DNA from: a virus
Virus record (IMG/VR): IMGVR_UViG_3300030329_003758
Location: 1-60,424 of that record
Strand: one strand, 5' to 3'
DNA: 60,424 bases
Every line of letters starts with the position of its first letter. Within the stretch, counting starts at the first letter, position 1. Both the position numbers and the translations under genes were made by a program. Shown here one piece after another: positions 38,862-47,723 of this stretch. Below the pieces are notes generated by a model. It was not told where the DNA came from, did not search any database, and worked only from the letters and a program-made list of their open reading frames with translations.

Positions 38862-40597
38862 AGATTGTTCCCTGGTCCTGGATGACGAAGATTGAGCAGA
38901 AGTGGTTTGAAACACTTTCTCCTGACGATCTTGAGGATCTCAAGTCATTCGGAATGGAGATTTCTCAGAGCGATCACCCTGAGTATGGCGGTCGTGTTCT
39001 TCAGGTGGGGAATCCTAATAAAGCCAATCAGTATTTTGATGAGGTTTGGGAGTCCTGGGAGCGTAGCGTCGGTGAGGCAGATGTATTAGACGAGCCTCCT
39101 CGTACATTCGATCCAACTATGAGGGATCCAGGCCGCTATAATGAGATGGCAACAGATCTTCCTCACTTCTCAGCACGCTATTTGTCGCCTGATGAGTATG
39201 AGCCATATCGTTATCGCCCTCCTGAGAGTCGAGAACAATTCGAGAATCGGCATCGTCCTCAGCGGAAAGTAGTGCCTATTGACGCTCCAGATCGATCAGG
39301 TGCTGGTGAGTTTTATTATCCTCATGGCACTAAGAAGGAGGCGCTTCAGCGGAAGCGAGAGCAGATCAGACAGGGGGTGATCGATTCACATGTCGAAGAA
39401 AATCTCATGCGGAATCTTAGGCCCGAAGATGCAATTCCTGGGACTGGAGATCCTGTACCCCCTTCTGAGGCAATTGATCTAGAAGTACGCCGACATCGAA
39501 AGAAGCTTCACAGCCTATTTGATGATCTTGCTGTTGCTTCTACTGATGATGAGATCTATGAAGCTATACGAGCTGCTGATCAGTATATTTATGATCGAGA
39601 AGTCAAATACTCTGCGAAAAGCTCTAACCGAAGGAAAGAGTGGCAACTTAAGCTGGCTAATGAGTTTGAGGAGAGCGCACTGGATTCTGATGCGTTTAGG
39701 CAAAGACTCCAGCCTATGGATGGTCCACCCATCAAGGGATCTCCAGGAGCCCGAGGGGAAATTATAGATAAAGCTATTGATGTAGGTGTTTTAGAAGAAG
39801 CAGCTGGAATCGATAAGTCCGATTTTGATCAGATTGAAGCCATGATTGAGATGAGGCGCAATCTGGGCTTGAATTTGGGTGGTGGGGCAGATGAGTCTTT
39901 GGACTTTATCCACCAAGTGCGGACGACTTTTGGGGAGCTGCCACCAGAAGAATTCGCTGTTTCTCAGGAAGAAGTAGATGCTTTCATGGAGAAGCTACAG
40001 AAGTATGGAGAACGTCAGTACTCAGATCTCTCTCCCGCCTCTCAACAGGCTAGGGCTCATTGGGGATATGGTCAGCCTGGAGATGTTCGCCAGTTTCCGA
40101 CAGAAGAGCGGAGGAAGTCTCAGTCAGCCCAATTGAGCAAAGAAGCTCAAGAAGCTATAGCGAAGCACCAAGAAGAGTTCTCTAAAGCAATTACAGAGAT
40201 GAAGCAGCCGGGTCTACGCGCAGCTACCCTCAAGGGTGTTTTTAAGAAGCTTGGAACAGTGGGAGCAAAGCTGGGTGGTGTCGGTACTGCTGTTGATCTT
40301 CTTTGGCCAGCTAAGCTTGAAGGAGATCCCTACAAAGCTTCGGAGAGTGCTACTGGAGTTCCCAAAGGATGGACTGGTCCTGAGTGGAGAGAGCGTCAAG
40401 AGCGGGATGTAGCAGGGGCAGAGTGGCTATCCCAACAACCAGGATATGGAGATACTCCACCTTGGGCCAATGTTCCTTCTCGCCCTAGAGATCCTGAAGC
40501 GTATGAAATGCTTGCTCCTGGACAACAGAAGCAAGAAGATCGTTTAAAAGCGGTGGAAGAAGCTGTTAGGATGGATGAGATGAGGAAGAGACGGTAG
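38858..40597 (+). CDS. Structural/packaging-linked protein of unknown function (579 aa)
   Basis: Overlaps the previous stop (ATGA) with AAGGA upstream. Acidic and Arg/Glu-rich, low in hydrophobic runs, with Pro- and Tyr-rich parts (SPDEYEPYRYRPPESREQF) and an Ala/Lys-rich helical region near the C-terminus. It looks like an extended head or ejection component. No domain recognised. Lies between the packaging-side genes. Confidence 0.6.
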   Translation: MKIVPWSWMTKIEQKWFETLSPDDLEDLKSFGMEISQSDHPEYGGRVLQVGNPNKANQYFDEVWESWERSVGEADVLDEPPRTFDPTMRDPGRYNEMATDLPHFSARYLSPDEYEPYRYRPPESREQFENRHRPQRKVVPIDAPDRSGAGEFYYPHGTKKEALQRKREQIRQGVIDSHVEENLMRNLRPEDAIPGTGDPVPPSEAIDLEVRRHRKKLHSLFDDLAVASTDDEIYEAIRAADQYIYDREVKYSAKSSNRRKEWQLKLANEFEESALDSDAFRQRLQPMDGPPIKGSPGARGEIIDKAIDVGVLEEAAGIDKSDFDQIEAMIEMRRNLGLNLGGGADESLDFIHQVRTTFGELPPEEFAVSQEEVDAFMEKLQKYGERQYSDLSPASQQARAHWGYGQPGDVRQFPTEERRKSQSAQLSKEAQEAIAKHQEEFSKAITEMKQPGLRAATLKGVFKKLGTVGAKLGGVGTAVDLLWPAKLEGDPYKASESATGVPKGWTGPEWRERQERDVAGAEWLSQQPGYGDTPPWANVPSRPRDPEAYEMLAPGQQKQEDRLKAVEEAVRMDEMRKRR

Positions 40598-41172
40598 TGG
40601 CTACTCTAGAAGAGAAACAACAGGCTCTCGAAGCCGGTCCTCCAGAAGAATACGACGCTTCCAGTTTTGGCGATGCAGGTGAGCTTGCTGCCCATCAAGC
40701 CGGAGATCCAGCCGAGATGTCTAAGGCTGAAGCTGTTGGTCGGATGCTTGATGAGGCTCGGAATACTCCAGAGCCTCCTCCACCCGCTCCGCCCGCTCCT
40801 CCTGATCCTCCAGCTGCCGAGTCTCCTTCTGCTGATTGGACGTACATTAACGACTTCATAAGCAGACATGCTCAGAAGGCAGTTGAGGAGATCGGTGATA
40901 CTGAGGATGCCGGGGATACGGGCGATTTTGAAGATACTGGCGATTTTGAAGATACTGGGGATACTGGAGATCCAGACTACGATTTCAATGAAGAAATGGA
41001 TCGTATGTTTGAGAACATGACTCTCGGTCCTGACTATGAAGAGCTTCCTGGTGAGGGTGGCGATAGGCAGGTAGCAGCAAGAGATGCCCTCCGATTCCAA
41101 CAGCTCCGAGACTTTCTGGCAGAGGGTGGTATCGAAATGTTCGAACCGATAGAACCGATAGAACCGAGGTAA
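40597..41172 (+). CDS. Acidic low-complexity protein with DTGDF-type repeats (191 aa)
   Basis: GTG start overlapping the upstream TAG. A proline-rich stretch is followed by repeats DTGDFEDTGDFEDTGDTGDP (about residues 108-130) and a terminal EPIEPIEP. The repeat is also direct at the DNA level. It is intrinsically disordered and strongly acidic; in virions such proteins can act as DNA mimics, scaffolds or flexible linkers. Function unknown. Confidence 0.6.
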   Translation: MATLEEKQQALEAGPPEEYDASSFGDAGELAAHQAGDPAEMSKAEAVGRMLDEARNTPEPPPPAPPAPPDPPAAESPSADWTYINDFISRHAQKAVEEIGDTEDAGDTGDFEDTGDFEDTGDTGDPDYDFNEEMDRMFENMTLGPDYEELPGEGGDRQVAARDALRFQQLRDFLAEGGIEMFEPIEPIEPR

Positions 41173-41174
41173 GA

Positions 41175-41507
41175 ATGGCTGGAGATTACACACAGCAACG
41201 ACATGCAGCCGCAGCAGATGCAGTTCAAATGGGCCAAGTTCTGAAGGATCTTCAGATGGCTGAGGTAGGACTATATCGAGAGCTTAGTAATGAGCAGGAT
41301 CCAATTCGAATCCAGCAGCTTATGGAAGAATTGAAGGATATCCAGAAGGCAATTAAGCAGGCTCAGAAGGCTGCTATGAGTCCAGAGGGGGCGCAGGAAG
41401 AGGCAGTGATGGAAGCCCCTCCCCCTGAGATGGCTCCAGCACCTGCAGGACCGCCCCCTGAAATGGCCCCCGAAATGGCCCCTGCTCCTGTGATGCCTCC
41501 CGAATGA
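41175..41507 (+). CDS. Pro/Met/Ala-rich hypothetical protein before the terminase (110 aa)
   Basis: ATG with GAGGTAAGA upstream. The N-terminal 75 residues are helical and charged (EELKDIQKAIKQAQKA); the rest is a low-complexity PPEMAPAPAGPPPEMAPEM stretch. It overlaps the terminase start by four bases. Possible small terminase or packaging adaptor; no DNA-binding motif is clear. Confidence 0.55.
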   Translation: MAGDYTQQRHAAAADAVQMGQVLKDLQMAEVGLYRELSNEQDPIRIQQLMEELKDIQKAIKQAQKAAMSPEGAQEEAVMEAPPPEMAPAPAGPPPEMAPEMAPAPVMPPE

Positions 41508-43162
41508 GTACTGCCCAGCAAGTTCTGGATTTTCTGCGTTCGCCAGAGCAATCTTTGCCGAAGCTGGGGAAAGTGCATGACCAGAAGACTGGCCAATTCG
41601 TTCCATACGATCCATACCGCATTACGGAAACGATGCAGGCTGAGATCTTAGCCTATATGAGCAACCCCCCAAGAACACCAGACGGGCAGACGCGGTTTCT
41701 AACACTTCTGACCGCTCGGCAGATGGGGAAGTCTCTAACTTCAGAATATGCCTGCTATCCAAAAGCAGCTTTCAATCCTGGATGGGACCATGTGTGTATT
41801 GCTGACACGAGTGACCGTGCTGAGTATTTGCATAAGCGTGTTCACCATCTCCATGGGAATTGGCCGAGTGAAGTCCGAACTCGAACGATGGTCAGCCGAG
41901 AAAGCCGACAATTGACGTTTCGGCCCTTAGAGGGCGGAAAAATGCGTATTTTGTCGGCAGAGGCAGGGGCTGTTGGTATTGGACAGTCTCCTGACAGTTT
42001 CCATGCTTCAGAGTGCGCATTCTGGGCAGATTTCTCAGGGTCTATGTTTTTGATCAACCCTAGTCTTGCAAATCGTGATCATGCACTTGTGATCTTCGAA
42101 TGTACGCCTTGGGAAGCTCGAACGGACTGGCATGATCATTGTGTTTCCGCCAAGAAGCAAGAAGGTCGCCATTTCTATAAATTCTACCCATTTTGGGATG
42201 GAAAACTGAATCGACGAAAATGGGAGTTCGATTGGGTTCTAGATAATGAAGAAATCGGGCTTTTGAATCGATATGGGGGAGAAGGGCTAACTTTGGAGAA
42301 TCTATCCTTTCGTCGGTTCATGATGGAGACAGATTCGGAACTTCGGCGTCGTCCAGAGCTATTTGGTGTTTTTTATCCCTATGATGATCTGAGCTGTTGG
42401 CTACAAGCGTCAAACGCTGCAATTCCTAGCCATGCTCTTGAGAAGCATCTGAAGAAGCCTACAACTCCTTGGACTGGCCCATATATGGAATATGAGCAGC
42501 CAGAAGCTGATGCCATCTACGTTATCGGTGTTGACCCTTCTGGCCACTCGGCTCGTGACCATGCCGCCTTTCAAGTCTTGAAATGCTGGGATGGGGAGTG
42601 GACTCAGGTTGCATGCTTTGCTGACCACATTGATCCGCTAGCATTCTCTCGTAAGCTTGCAGATGTCGGTTTGAAGTATAATCGGGCTCTGGTTGTTGTA
42701 GAGTCAAACGGTGTGGGTCAATCTGTTCTCGCTTTGCTTCGAGAGTGGGATTATCCCAACATTTTCTTTGAGAAGGTCCGTCGTCCTGGATTTACTTCTA
42801 CGGCGAAAAGTATAGACTTATGTTTGGGCTATCTGGTAGATGCTCTTCTAGATGAGCTAGACTTTAACGATAAAGATACGGTGGAGCAGTTGACGACATA
42901 TCGCCACGATAAGCGGATTGAAGAAGGACCAGGACCAGAAATTGCTCGTGGTCAGCCTTCTCGCCGCCGTAGGGATCGTCACCACTGGGATAAGGTCAGT
43001 GCTTTGATTATGGCTATTGTTGGTTCGAGATACGCGCCACGTCGCCATCGTCCCGTTATTGATGAGAACGGGGAGAATGTAATCGTGTTTCGCCCACTCA
43101 CTTACGATGAAAAAACAGCTCTTCACCGGAAACGGCGGAAGCGTAGCAAATACTGGATTTAA
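41504..43162 (+). CDS. Terminase large subunit (552 aa)
   Basis: ATPase motifs: Walker A TARQMGKS (70-77), followed by a Walker-B-type FHASECAFW with Ser169-Glu170, as in the group of terminases that use SE instead of DE. Nuclease motifs: D344 (IGVDPSGHSARD, second Asp D352), E400 (VVVESNGVG) and a later Asp in HHWDKVSAL. It packages DNA through the portal encoded two kilobases downstream. The packaging mode (headful or cos) is not decidable from the protein alone; the overlapping window ends fit a headful or circularly permuted system. Confidence 0.92.
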   Translation: MSTAQQVLDFLRSPEQSLPKLGKVHDQKTGQFVPYDPYRITETMQAEILAYMSNPPRTPDGQTRFLTLLTARQMGKSLTSEYACYPKAAFNPGWDHVCIADTSDRAEYLHKRVHHLHGNWPSEVRTRTMVSRESRQLTFRPLEGGKMRILSAEAGAVGIGQSPDSFHASECAFWADFSGSMFLINPSLANRDHALVIFECTPWEARTDWHDHCVSAKKQEGRHFYKFYPFWDGKLNRRKWEFDWVLDNEEIGLLNRYGGEGLTLENLSFRRFMMETDSELRRRPELFGVFYPYDDLSCWLQASNAAIPSHALEKHLKKPTTPWTGPYMEYEQPEADAIYVIGVDPSGHSARDHAAFQVLKCWDGEWTQVACFADHIDPLAFSRKLADVGLKYNRALVVVESNGVGQSVLALLREWDYPNIFFEKVRRPGFTSTAKSIDLCLGYLVDALLDELDFNDKDTVEQLTTYRHDKRIEEGPGPEIARGQPSRRRRDRHHWDKVSALIMAIVGSRYAPRRHRPVIDENGENVIVFRPLTYDEKTALHRKRRKRSKYWI

Positions 43163-43164
43163 CT

Positions 43165-43530
43165 ATGGCTACTTCTTCAACTAAGACAGCTAATCCGATG
43201 GCCTACAACATTATGATCGAAACCGATCTGACGAGTACGATGCTTCAGGATGTTGGAAATGGCTCTATTACGATCTATTCCATGCATTTGAACAATGCCG
43301 CCAACTCAGGCTCGGTCTATGTGAAGTGCTACAACAATACTAGTGCTACTACAGGCTCAGACAATCCAGAGCTTATCTTCCGCTTGTTTGGAACTCAGGT
43401 TCTCGATGTGGTTTTTCCAGCTGGGCTAACGATGTCCACTGGACTCTGCATTGCTTGTGTAGATTCTGTGGGTACGGCTGGTACAACGAGCCCAACTAAC
43501 GATGTCAAAATACGCTTGGTGACTTCCTAA
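43165..43530 (+). CDS. Beta-rich small capsid-associated protein (121 aa)
   Basis: Starts MATSSTKTANPMAYNIM. Ser/Thr/Asn-rich with strands and small loops, ending VTSPTND-like then VKIRLVTS. Lies between terminase and portal. The style and size match the proteins at 9676, 11772 and 43545, suggesting a paralogous beta-sandwich set that may decorate or connect the particle. No family is firmly recognised. Confidence 0.6.
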   Translation: MATSSTKTANPMAYNIMIETDLTSTMLQDVGNGSITIYSMHLNNAANSGSVYVKCYNNTSATTGSDNPELIFRLFGTQVLDVVFPAGLTMSTGLCIACVDSVGTAGTTSPTNDVKIRLVTS

Positions 43531-43544
43531 AGGGGCAATGAATC

Positions 43545-43949
43545 ATGGCAACTACTACATTCACTTTCAGTTCTAATGCTGCATCGGCTGTAATTACAGA
43601 TACCGATAGTGATACTACTGTTGAAGCCAATGTGGCTTCGGGTGGTGGAAACATCTTGCAGGTGACTATCGATAACTCTGCGAATACTGTTCCTCATACG
43701 ACTGTACTTTGGGATTCAACTTCAGTTATTGGCTACGACGGTGCAGACTGGAATAGTGGTCCTCAGGTTTGTCTCTTGGCACCAGCAAGTACATCTCAGA
43801 CATATGTATTCCCCCAGGGAATCAAGTTTGAGAATGGCATTAGTTTCGCAACGACTACTGCAGGCGGCACACAAAGAGGCTCTGCTCCATCGAGTAATGT
43901 CACTGTTACTATAATGGTGGCTGCTGTCGACCTTGCAACTACACCGTAG
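43545..43949 (+). CDS. Beta-rich small capsid-associated protein, possible paralogue (134 aa)
   Basis: ATG with AAAGGGGC upstream. Ser/Thr/Ala/Val-rich strands, a VFPQGIKFENGISFAT segment near residue 88 and a C-terminal VTVTIMVAAVDL. The pattern parallels its upstream neighbour and the fibre-cluster protein at 11772. Likely a head decoration or head-tail region protein. Confidence 0.6.
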   Translation: MATTTFTFSSNAASAVITDTDSDTTVEANVASGGGNILQVTIDNSANTVPHTTVLWDSTSVIGYDGADWNSGPQVCLLAPASTSQTYVFPQGIKFENGISFATTTAGGTQRGSAPSSNVTVTIMVAAVDLATTP

Positions 43950-43957
43950 GAGATCTC

Positions 43958-44215
43958 ATGGCTCTCTGGAATAGAGATAAAGATAATAAGAAAGCCGCAC
44001 GTAAGGCAATCCGTGAAGGTCGACAGGAAGCACGCCAAGCGGGTCGCCAAGCCCGTGATGAGACGCTGGCTGCTGGTGGAACTCGTCGGCAAGCTCGCGC
44101 AGAGAAGCGACTGGCAAAGCGTGCTGCAAAGCAATCTTCGCCTGAGGATGAGAAGCAAAAAGCGAACCTAACGAGCCAAGTTGCCATTATCTATAAGAAC
44201 AAGAAGAAGAAGTAA
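43958..44215 (+). CDS. Very basic small protein (85 aa)
   Basis: Starts MALWNRDKDNKKAARK with GGAG upstream. Lys/Arg/Ala/Gln-rich throughout, ending IYKNKKKK. It overlaps the portal start (TAATG). Probably binds DNA or acts as a head-internal or packaging-linked protein. No motif beyond composition. Confidence 0.6.
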   Translation: MALWNRDKDNKKAARKAIREGRQEARQAGRQARDETLAAGGTRRQARAEKRLAKRAAKQSSPEDEKQKANLTSQVAIIYKNKKKK

Positions 44216-46038
44216 TGTCTTTAGACTCTAAAACTCTGACTTCGATTATTGAAGCCCATGTAACTCGGGCTCAAAAAGAGCACCCTACTTGGGATAAGTG
44301 GCGTGCTTGGTATCGTTCAGAGTTTTGGGGGGATTACAGCTTCTCGAATGATGATGCTCTACTAGTAGAGAATAACTACCTCTACTCCTTCTGCGATACG
44401 ATGGTAGCTAGTGTCACTCCACCGAATCCAAGAGTGACGTGTGTATCTCGCCGTAATGATGATGAATCTCGTATGGCAGCCAAGTATAGAGAATCATTGG
44501 TAAATGATGTTCTTTATCGAGTGTCTGCTCATAATACGCTTTGGCAGATGGCTACTCATGCCTCTGTATATGGTCGATCCATTGTAAAGACTGTCTGGAA
44601 CTTCAATCGAAAGCGCCCTGACTTTATTGTGCTCGATCCACGCTATGTCTTCTTTGATATGAGTGCATCCCGGTGGGACGACATTCGTTACGTTATCGAA
44701 GTTACAACACTTACAAAGTCTGAATTCTATGCTCGCACTAAAACAAAACTCAAGGGCAAGAGCCGAAAGAAGCAGTACGATGGCGGTGTTGCTAAGCAAG
44801 CTCAGTTTGGGAGTTTTCCTGGTTGGTTGAAGGATAAAGAAGAAACTTCTACTGAGTTGAGTGAGAAGATTCGAGAAGTCTTTGAATGGGTTACTGTTTA
44901 TGAAGTCTATGACTTCACTAATGACCGTTACTACCACATGCTGGAAGGGATCGAAGACCCACTATTTATGGGCGATCTTCCTTACGTTTTTGTACGTAAT
45001 CCTTTTTCCATTCTCTCTTTCAATGACAATCTTGCTGACATTGGTGGATTGGCTGACAGCCAGCTAGTTGAGCGTCAGCAACGCCGTCTAAACGAACTAG
45101 ATACACTTGAGCTTCGGCATGCTCAGTCAAGTATTCCAGTTACGGTTGTTAATGAGGCTCTCTGCGATAATCCTGAAGATTTCATGGATCAGGTTGCGGA
45201 GGCTACAAGCCCTGGTGATGTTGTACGCCTTCATGGGAAGAACGCTGCTCCCCTAGGCGAGATCCTGGGCAATACGCCCACGTCATCATTGACTCCTGAT
45301 TTCAGTCAGATTCGAGATCGGATCGAGTCTTCAATCCAGTTTGTATTGGGTATTCCTGAATATGCCCGTGGTGTTGCTGGCTCTACTGAGGTAGCGACTG
45401 AGCTTGCTCTGGTTGACGCTGCTATGCGTACCCGACTGGGCCGACGTACTAAGCGTATTAATGATGTAATCGTCTCATTGGCTGAGGGGATTATTGGTCT
45501 ATATGAAGAGTATCTAGATTCAGCAGAAGAGATTCCAGTTCGCGTATCAGGAACTCAGAAGGCTGCAAAGGTTGCTCGGAAGCATTTGATTGCCCGTAGT
45601 CCTCAGATGGCTGAAGACATGAAAGCGAATGGGGAGCCGATTGAAGATCCTCTTGAGATCGATTTTGAGGTTGTCCCATATAGTCCCACTGAGAATAGTA
45701 AGACTGCTCAGGTCAAGAAGCTGACTCAATTCATGGAGATTCTGATTCAGAATCCACATATTGACCAGAGAAAGCTGACAACACATCTTCTAGAAGTCTT
45801 GGATATTCAGAACGATGTCATGGTTTCTGAAGAGGAGATGCAAGCTGCTCAGCAACAGCAGATTGATATGTCTCAGATGGAAGCCCAAGCTGGTCAAATG
45901 GCAGCACAAGACATGGGCCAAGATTCTATTGCAACAGGTGGAATGCCCGAAGGAGTCTCTGAGATTCCTGTAGGCGGCATGGGTGCAATGGCAGGTGGGG
46001 CTGGTTCTCCCACTCCAGAACCTAAGGGATTCGCATAA
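44215..46038 (+). CDS. Portal protein (607 aa)
   Basis: The N-terminal part (HPTWDKWRAWYRSEFWG, ENNYLYSFCDTMVASVTPPNP) and the middle (VYGRSIVKTVWNFNRKRPDF, DPRYVFFDM) have the features of podovirus-type portal proteins, and the C-terminal 100 residues are Gln/Met/Gly-rich, as in portal barrels. It sits between terminase and scaffold/capsid genes, the standard place. It forms the dodecameric DNA gate of the head. Confidence 0.85.
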   Translation: MSLDSKTLTSIIEAHVTRAQKEHPTWDKWRAWYRSEFWGDYSFSNDDALLVENNYLYSFCDTMVASVTPPNPRVTCVSRRNDDESRMAAKYRESLVNDVLYRVSAHNTLWQMATHASVYGRSIVKTVWNFNRKRPDFIVLDPRYVFFDMSASRWDDIRYVIEVTTLTKSEFYARTKTKLKGKSRKKQYDGGVAKQAQFGSFPGWLKDKEETSTELSEKIREVFEWVTVYEVYDFTNDRYYHMLEGIEDPLFMGDLPYVFVRNPFSILSFNDNLADIGGLADSQLVERQQRRLNELDTLELRHAQSSIPVTVVNEALCDNPEDFMDQVAEATSPGDVVRLHGKNAAPLGEILGNTPTSSLTPDFSQIRDRIESSIQFVLGIPEYARGVAGSTEVATELALVDAAMRTRLGRRTKRINDVIVSLAEGIIGLYEEYLDSAEEIPVRVSGTQKAAKVARKHLIARSPQMAEDMKANGEPIEDPLEIDFEVVPYSPTENSKTAQVKKLTQFMEILIQNPHIDQRKLTTHLLEVLDIQNDVMVSEEEMQAAQQQQIDMSQMEAQAGQMAAQDMGQDSIATGGMPEGVSEIPVGGMGAMAGGAGSPTPEPKGFA

Positions 46039-46622
46039 TGGCACTCGCTATCGGTGCAGGTGTATCGGCTGCCTTGGCAGCTTTGAAAGCGGGTGCAGCA
46101 GCTGGAGGTGCGGCGGGCGCAGCAGGTGCGGCGGGTGCTGGCGGAGGGGGGTTGGCTGCAGGTCTTAAGACGGCTGGCTCTGCTATAAAAGCTGGGGCAA
46201 AAGCTGCGAAGATAGCAAAAGGGGTGAATAAGGCTGCCCGTGCTGCCAAAATAGCAAAGGCTGCTCCTAAGGTAACTACTCGACTTCAGGCTGCTCAGTC
46301 CGCCCTACAAAATCAAGGGCTTCGTACAAAGGTAGGAGACTGGAGCCAAAAGGCTGTTGAGGCTGCTCCTGAAGGCCTCCAAGAAAAGATTTCGGGAACC
46401 CAAAATAGAATTCAGAAAGCTAAAGATTGGCGAGATAAGACTTTCTGGGATTTTGAGGGTGGGGATGCAGCCCGAGAGAAGTTCCAAAAACGTGCCATTG
46501 GAAACATCCAAGATCAGCTTCAACAAGCATCTGAACCAGCTGCGGCTCCTTCAAGTGAGCCTACTATGGATCAATATGGCCAAGATGTAGCTGACCTTAG
46601 GCGTATGCAGCGAGGATATTAA
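46038..46622 (+). CDS. Ala/Gly-rich head- or virion-internal protein (194 aa)
   Basis: Overlaps the portal stop. Long Ala/Gly/Lys-rich stretch (residues about 5-80: GAAAGGAAGAAGAGGGG, then KAGAKAAKIAKG) followed by a charged tail. It is probably membrane-active or an ejected internal protein, and could also be a linker. Not a signal peptide. Confidence 0.6.
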   Translation: MALAIGAGVSAALAALKAGAAAGGAAGAAGAAGAGGGGLAAGLKTAGSAIKAGAKAAKIAKGVNKAARAAKIAKAAPKVTTRLQAAQSALQNQGLRTKVGDWSQKAVEAAPEGLQEKISGTQNRIQKAKDWRDKTFWDFEGGDAAREKFQKRAIGNIQDQLQQASEPAAAPSSEPTMDQYGQDVADLRRMQRGY

Positions 46623-47008
46623 TGCCAATTTACGATCAGAATTGCCCGAAGTGTGGTGTGCATGAAGTTTTCTGTCGTAAGGAAGAACGCCATAACTGCC
46701 GTAAGTGTGGCGAGCCCTGCTCTAGAATTCCAGGCGTAATGCATGCTCAAGGCATCATTTGGGATAATGCTGAAACCAATAAGCAACTTGGGGTCACTTG
46801 GCATACCAATGAGGAGAAGCGTCAGTGGATGAAGAGACATCCCAATGCTATTCCCATGGAAAAAGGCAGTAAGGAAGACCGAGATTTTAAGCAGGCAATC
46901 CGTACTCGGGAAGATCGAGTACTTAAGAATGCTGGCTTCAATGATGTTGAGGACTTTAAGCGTGAAGCTAAGAAGAAAAAGTCTCTTGACATAAATGCAG
47001 CTAAGTAG
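46622..47008 (+). CDS. FmdB-like zinc-ribbon protein (128 aa)
   Basis: Starts MPIYDQNCPKCGVHEVFC; C8, C11, C26 and C29 form a classic CxxC...CxxC ribbon, like the FmdB family. The C-terminal part is Lys-rich. It overlaps the previous stop (TAATG). In phages such ribbons are of uncertain role, often near head genes. Ends with a KKKKS-type basic stretch. Confidence 0.75.
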   Translation: MPIYDQNCPKCGVHEVFCRKEERHNCRKCGEPCSRIPGVMHAQGIIWDNAETNKQLGVTWHTNEEKRQWMKRHPNAIPMEKGSKEDRDFKQAIRTREDRVLKNAGFNDVEDFKREAKKKKSLDINAAK

Positions 47009-47015
47009 GTAAAAA
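46986..47015 (+). promoter_or_regulatory. Possible promoter before the small head-cluster genes
   Basis: TTGACA (46986-46991) with a weak TAAAAA-like -10 (47010-47015) at 18 bases. It overlaps the end of the FmdB-like gene. The -35 is perfect, the -10 weak. Confidence 0.3.
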
Positions 47016-47040
47016 TACTTGCGTAGGGGATTATATTATA

Positions 47041-47289
47041 ATGGCTGAAGACGCTTTGCTTTCTCGACTCGGTTCTGTCTTGGACCGTTTTGGTCGAGTT
47101 CCAAGCCCGGTTGAGGCGCAGATGCAAGAAGCTCAGCCAGAGCCTCCTGTTCCGCCAGAAACTCCTGAAGCAGTGCCTCAGGGCGCTCTCGATAAGATGG
47201 GAGGATCTGAAATGCCCCAGCGCTCCATAGATACTCTAGATGCTGCCCGCGCTGCTCTAGAGAATTATAGAAATCGTAGAGGTGTATAG
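47041..47289 (+). CDS. Hypothetical Pro/Glu/Ala-rich small protein (82 aa)
   Basis: ATG with TAGGGGATTATATTATA upstream. Starts MAEDALLSRLGSVLDRFG, then proline-rich and disordered. Its stop overlaps the GTG start of the next gene. Unknown function, probably head-associated. Confidence 0.55.
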   Translation: MAEDALLSRLGSVLDRFGRVPSPVEAQMQEAQPEPPVPPETPEAVPQGALDKMGGSEMPQRSIDTLDAARAALENYRNRRGV

Positions 47290-47702
47290 TGCCGGGATCA
47301 TATAGTGATTATTTGGCAGATCCGGCTACGGATGAAGCAGAAGGCCTCTTGAACGATCTGATCGCTCAAGATGCAAGTGGCCTTGAAATCATTAAAGCAT
47401 TGGAAACTGCAGGCCTTCGTATTTACAATACAGCTGATATTGAAGAGTATGAAGAAGAGCCGGAAACAGGAGAGATGGGAATGGAACCCTCTCCAGCGAT
47501 GGCTGAAGAGGTTGAAGAAGAGGAAGAGGGGGATGAATATGAAGGCGGACCAATGTATGATGAAGAGCTTGCTGACTCTGGTCCTGGCCCCTCCATGGTT
47601 GGAGGTGATGAAAATGGGAATCGTGCTTTGATTATTGAAGCTGTTCGGTTCGGCATGGATGAAGATAAGAAAAGGAAGTCTAAGTCTGGTAAGTCTGAAT
47701 AG
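47289..47702 (+). CDS. Acidic protein upstream of scaffold (137 aa)
   Basis: GTG start inside the upstream stop (TAGTG). Very acidic middle (EEVEEEEEGDEYEGG) and a basic Lys/Ser-rich end. Such proteins near the scaffold are often assembly helpers or part of the scaffold complex. Unknown family. Confidence 0.6.
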   Translation: MPGSYSDYLADPATDEAEGLLNDLIAQDASGLEIIKALETAGLRIYNTADIEEYEEEPETGEMGMEPSPAMAEEVEEEEEGDEYEGGPMYDEELADSGPGPSMVGGDENGNRALIIEAVRFGMDEDKKRKSKSGKSE

Positions 47703-47723
47703 TCTGTTACATTTGGAATTGAT

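Noticed and set aside
40606-41193. 195-residue leftward frame opposite the acidic repeat protein
   Set aside because: Antisense shadow. The sense strand has a fitting start, stop-start overlap and clear acidic repeat protein.
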